From positions 113,633 to 177,632 of the forward strand of contig KN817579.1 in assembly GCA_000827495.1 (NCBI GenBank): a stretch of DNA of 64,000 nt, in the 5' to 3' direction. A model generated the notes under the pieces. The model worked only from the letters and a program-made list of their open reading frames with translations. It did not search any database and was not told where the DNA came from. Source of the DNA: Hypholoma sublateritium FD-334 SS-4 (lineage: Eukaryota; Basidiomycota; Agaricomycetes; Agaricales; Strophariaceae). Shown piece after piece: positions 59,871 to 64,000 of this stretch (its first letter is position 1; the number at the start of each line of letters is the position of its first letter). Both the position numbers and the translations under genes were made by a program.

Positions 59871-61864
59871 GTCTGTAGCCATGTCTATGCCTCTGCGCGG
59901 AAGAGTCGTCGACGTAGACGCATTTGAACAGGGGGGTCATTACATAAGACTGCCATTTGCATAATTCTCCGCATGTAATATATTCCCACGGTTTGTTCCT
60001 ATAAAGTCGTACATTTTTTCACCCCCCCTTCGACGACCATTCCTTCCCCACTGCTGGCCGTTCCTCGCTTTCTTCATGGGCTCACCTTCTTAACTCATGT
60101 CCCTCTTCTCGATTACGCTTTATCTGCCGCCTCTCGATGGACAGGGTCACTGGGAAGTGGAATAAAATTGGGTGGTCCAACGTAAGCATCGTCTCTCCTT
60201 CTCCGACTTCTCCCTTCCCACCCACCAAGCATGATGCATCGAAATATATTTGCTACTTCAGAGAGCTCTCAGCTCGATGAGACTACATTTTCCACCAAGA
60301 TCTCTGACCTTTCCAATTTCGCGTGTCTTGTTGTTTTTGTGACCCTCGTACTGACATTGTTCGTTTTCAGACTATCTTCCTCGTCTCTCGATACGTCCTT
60401 TTGGACATGTACTCTCCACCGTGAACCTCGCCGCGACTGGAACAACACCCTCGTCATTGGTATAGTATTCAGCACCTCGCACTCGATGGGCAAAACGTGC
60501 GGTGGCCGATACTTTAGTTCATGTCAAGTACAAGTACGTACATCTGGATCAATGCTATTGAACGTACTTGCGGCTCCTTGAAGATGCTTGCCTTCAAACA
60601 CAATTGGTCTGCTAACGTGGACCTTTCTATCGCGTCACTGAGCTGTGCGCACTGCTCTCGGTCCTGCATCGTCGTCCCATGTATCGCACGCTGCGTGCTT
60701 CCCAATCAATTTTCATCTGCGCGCATTGGACCGCCTACTTTCTCTGGAAACCTCGCCTGGATGGTCGCTGGTCCTGAGAGCCCGCTCGTGCATCTGCGCG
60801 TCCTACAAAGCACGCTTTACCTGTGGAGGTGCGCGTGCCCGGTGCCACCCCGCTCCCTATCCTCGTACGCTACCAGCGCGTGTAATGCACGGCCCTTTTC
60901 TTAATCTGGCCTATACCGCACCACGTACCAAAATTGAAGCACGCGTCTCATTATTTCTGTCTCGCTCGACTTACGTGGTATGATAAACGCCAAGTACGAT
61001 CAGTCGTATTTTTGACGCTACATAATCGCAGGTGTTTTGCACACCATGTGCTCTTCGCGCCTTTCTTACGGCGTGTCGGGATACGTATGAGCTGCCTCCT
61101 GCTACCTCTCATCCTAGTGAGCCGCGTAATGCTCAGATATGCCATTTCACTAAACGCTCTAGACAATCTCCGTTTACGTCGAACATAGTGCGTGAGGCCG
61201 GGTGAATCCTCTCCGTTACGACCACGGCGCTTGTGCTCCTCTCCCGCTACGCGCGCGTGCTCGCCGTATTCGGTGAGAGCGATGCGTGCGCGCTCCGACG
61301 CGTACATGACCGCCGGACGCACGATCGACGCACAGCGTACGCGGCTTTCTGCCGTCTGGGCGCGCAGGGCAGATGGGAATACGCGGGCGTGGAGCTGGCG
61401 CTTATGGAACGACGATTAATGGATTCGTTGAGTGAGGATGCAGATGCTCCTTGCCGTCTGTATTCAGGTGCGCATCGTGGGAATCTCATGGGCGAGGTCG
61501 GCGGGGTGAGATGTGGGCGATGAACTGTGCGCCTGATCTGCTCAGCGAGTCCGGGCTCCTCGAGGAGATGTTCGTACAAGCGCTGTAGACAATCGATGGG
61601 CGGGGTTTTCGTCGTTACCTCGCATGTTCAACGAGTGTTATTTTGGGGACACCGTACCCACAAAATAATAGGAAAATGTGGTGAATATAATCAGCTTCGA
61701 TCGAAGTCGTGTCGCCCGCGCAAACCTGTCTCCTCAGGATAAACCACTGATGTCACAGCGTCTTAGCTGAAAATACGCATAATGTTTTTAGATATATTGG
61801 TAGGACAGACAGGAGATATTGGAGAACATGCTCCGATACACGTAATATTCATCATAACCGACCA
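59871..61864. other. Unassigned stretch; possible small spliced transcript near 60.1-60.5 kb
   Basis: No gene is confirmed. On the plus strand, a GTAAGC at about 60181, a TTCAG near 60257 and a further intron-like piece ending TTTTCAG at about 60369 could connect short frames (SSQLDETTFSTKISDL, DTSFWTCTLHREPRRDWNNT). No domain or length supports this beyond chance. The rest of the stretch shows nothing. Confidence 0.2.
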
Positions 61865-63056
61865 TCAGTCCTTGCTCGGAGGGGGGTTCGAGTACATGGT
61901 CTGCCCTGCCTTCGAAAACCCCAAAGTGACCTGCATCCCGGCGGCCGGATCAACGATCCACTCATAGAACGCCGTGGAGAGCGCGCCATCCTCGTTGTCA
62001 GGCGCCTTCGATGTGGCACCTCGGTAAAGCAGATGCGCGGGGTTCAGAAGGACGTCGTCGGCTGCGTCGCTGCCTATCTTGTACACGCGCATACCCGCGC
62101 GCACACACGGTGGGGCGGAGAGCCACGCGCCGTAGTCAATGAGGGTGTATTCGGACAGAGCGGCGGCGGCGCGCAGCGCTTCACGAGGAAAGCGTATAAA
62201 TTGGTGGTACCAGCGCGAGTAGTCGTGACCCCACGGGAGCTAGGTGATTTTGAAGATCAATTTCGTATTGTCGCGTACAAAGGAATGCGCTCACCTGCCC
62301 TATCGCGAGAAAAATCTGGCTTTCTTTGATGTTAGTAGCGCTTTTATCGCAGCGCGAAAGGAAACGCGTCGCCGGGCGCACATCTGGGTCCGGGGGACAC
62401 TAGAAAAATTCGGAAATTATAATATTGCCATTCCAAAGCGTATGTACACACACCTCGACGTCCGCATTGCCGGCGTTTACTATTTTGGTGAACATGGAGT
62501 AAACGGAGTCCTGTTCTTCGAGCGCTGCGGGATTGCAGTGCGGACCAACGAGCGCGAACCGATCACGGAAAGCATATACACGCCTCGAGGCGGCGCCTGA
62601 CTCCATCAGCTGTAACTCGGCAGAAGGAACGTATGTCAAGGCCATATCCACCGTCCCAGAGGCCAATAAGGCGAGAGAGGCTGTGCTATCTCCCAAGTAC
62701 CACGCAACCTACGCAATAAGATCAGAAAATCCAATTGGTTTCAAGATTAGAAAGGTGACACGAACCTGGAACGGGGCTTCCCCTTTATTCACCATGTATT
62801 GTATGAAGCTGTCTGCCCATGCCCGCACTAGCCCGATTTGTCCAGCGGTGCCGTTTGCGATGCGCACACGGACTCCGCGTTCACGGGCGTGAGAATACCC
62901 GCCGTCGTAAATCTCGTATGGGGCAGCAAGGATGGGTACAGAAGCGCCGGAGAGCGGTGGTTTATTGGCAGTACGTGGACAAGCGCCATTGTTGGCAGAA
63001 AACGGCGTCGCTTCAGTAGAGTCGATCCGAGGCTCGATAATGTCAAAAGGCGCCAT
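61865..63056 (-). CDS. TupA-like solute-binding (PBP-like) protein
   Basis: Minus-strand exons 63056-62766, 62708-62454, 62399-62295 and 62239-61865 join in frame to 341 residues. The periplasmic-binding-protein fold is recognisable from YDGGYS and VRIANGTAGQIGLVRAWADS. It continues through FQVAWYLGDSTASLALLASG with TVDMALTYVPSAE, then FALVGPHCNP, and TRFLSRCDKSATNIKES with a following WYHQFIRFPREAL. These are hallmarks of the TupA family, which binds tungstate or molybdate in bacteria. Fungal members exist, but their ligand and role are unknown. I see no signal peptide at the chosen ATG; an upstream exon could add one. Residues of the anion site (TAG, ST, RxDKSATN) appear preserved. The gene is complete. 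Confidence 0.82.
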
Positions 63057-64000
63057 GATGAATTATAGCAAGCGGTCGAAAGCGCGAGTGAAAAACTGAG
63101 GAATTTGTGCTGGGAGTATCTGGGAAACGGATCCTTCAGTATACAGCTTATATGCATCAATGCGTGAAGGTGAGCGGCAAGAAACAAGGAGCCGCTGCGA
63201 TCCTGCACGAATAATATATGCAGGGCTTCAGCGCACACGATGCGAGGTCCGGGAGGGGCGTAAATGTAATAAATGACGCTCTATCACCACCTCCGCATCA
63301 GAGTGATAGCCAACTTAATATTTATTTTCTGCAGGGCAGAGCAGTAGACACGTACATGGTCCGGACTCCGCTTACAGATTACATATGAGAAGAGCTTATC
63401 GAGTCCAAAGGCTGAGCGAGGGCCTATACGATTCAGGGAAGACCCCGGGTGCTTTCGAGATTTCATTAAACCCCACGGACACGGCGGCTCAGCCAACTGC
63501 GCGAGATCTGGGCGGTTACTCGAAGCCGACCTCTAGCAGTAGGATGTATTCACTCTGCTGTATTATGTATCAAACACTTTCACAAATTAACTTTCCCTGA
63601 TCGCCCTGTGTCTGTTTTGCGAGCTGCAGGGGCTCACAATAAGCGCTACGCGAACTCGTAATGGGCTCTCGAATATGGATAAGTAGCACGAGTATACGTG
63701 GTTTAATTCCCGGCGACACGCCAATGCCATCGGCCGAATACTACTTATACTATTGCCTTTAAGTTTCAGTCAGACTATATCGACTTAAACCTTCTCTTCT
63801 GCCGTATACTATGATTGATCTGACCATACACGCTACTTCTGCGCTCTACCATATACAACCTGACTTGCGTATGCGTAGCTAGAATATATTCGCTTCTTTT
63901 GACAGTGAAAGGTGGTGGTGGGGTGCGAGCGACGACTGGTGTGGACGTCTTGGGGGTTCACGGAAAGGTGTGGAGTGTAGTGTAATTATTTAGGGAATAA
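63057..64000. other. Intergenic stretch, nothing identified
   Basis: It should include the promoter of the TupA-like gene. No gene, repeat or RNA was recognised to the end of the window. Confidence 0.4.

Overview
The window looks like nuclear DNA of a mushroom-forming basidiomycete (Agaricomycetes). Genes carry many short introns of about 50-70 bp with GT..AG ends. The families present (NACHT NTPases with a tiny first exon, F-box/LRR proteins, a seven-helix orphan membrane protein, a TupA-like binding protein) are typical of that class, and mitochondrial complex II subunit CybS is nuclear encoded. I cannot name the species. No rRNA, tRNA or CRISPR was recognised.

Layout. 1-10 kb: a terminal-inverted-repeat element (143-990), an F-box gene (2995-4692) and a five-exon seven-helix membrane protein (6233-7437). 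10-24 kb: two full NACHT genes (10418-12753 and 18770-21281) plus a NACHT relic (21890-22250), set in GC-rich repetitive spacers. Between the two full NACHT genes lies arm A of a 2.5 kb inverted repeat holding an uncharacterised eight-exon gene. 24-40 kb: a 7.55 kb block present twice in direct orientation, carrying a short-chain dehydrogenase/reductase, SDH4/CybS, a small hypothetical gene and a Ty1/copia-type LTR. The first copy runs into a copia gag; the second ends in a clean solo LTR with a 5-bp target duplication. Runs of N sit at identical places in both copies, so the duplication is probably an assembly or haplotype artefact. 40.7-43.2 kb: arm B of the inverted repeat, with the second eight-exon gene. 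44-53 kb: a large F-box gene (44202-47291), a third NACHT gene (48936-50895) and an F-box/LRR tail fragment. 53.4-59.9 kb: a tandem GC-rich repeat (units A and B, twice), the first copy interrupted by an AT-rich 2.08 kb insertion that carries a captured host-gene exon and 32-bp palindromic repeats. 61.9-63.1 kb: a four-exon TupA-like solute-binding protein.

Together: two housekeeping or metabolic genes (SDH4 and the SDR) sit inside an accessory region dominated by expanding families (NACHT, F-box) and mobile DNA. The NACHT genes are the likely self/non-self recognition or programmed-death component by family analogy. The inverted gene pair is the most promising undescribed item: two divergent copies keep all eight exons, all intron phases, a TATA box and a stop at the same residue.
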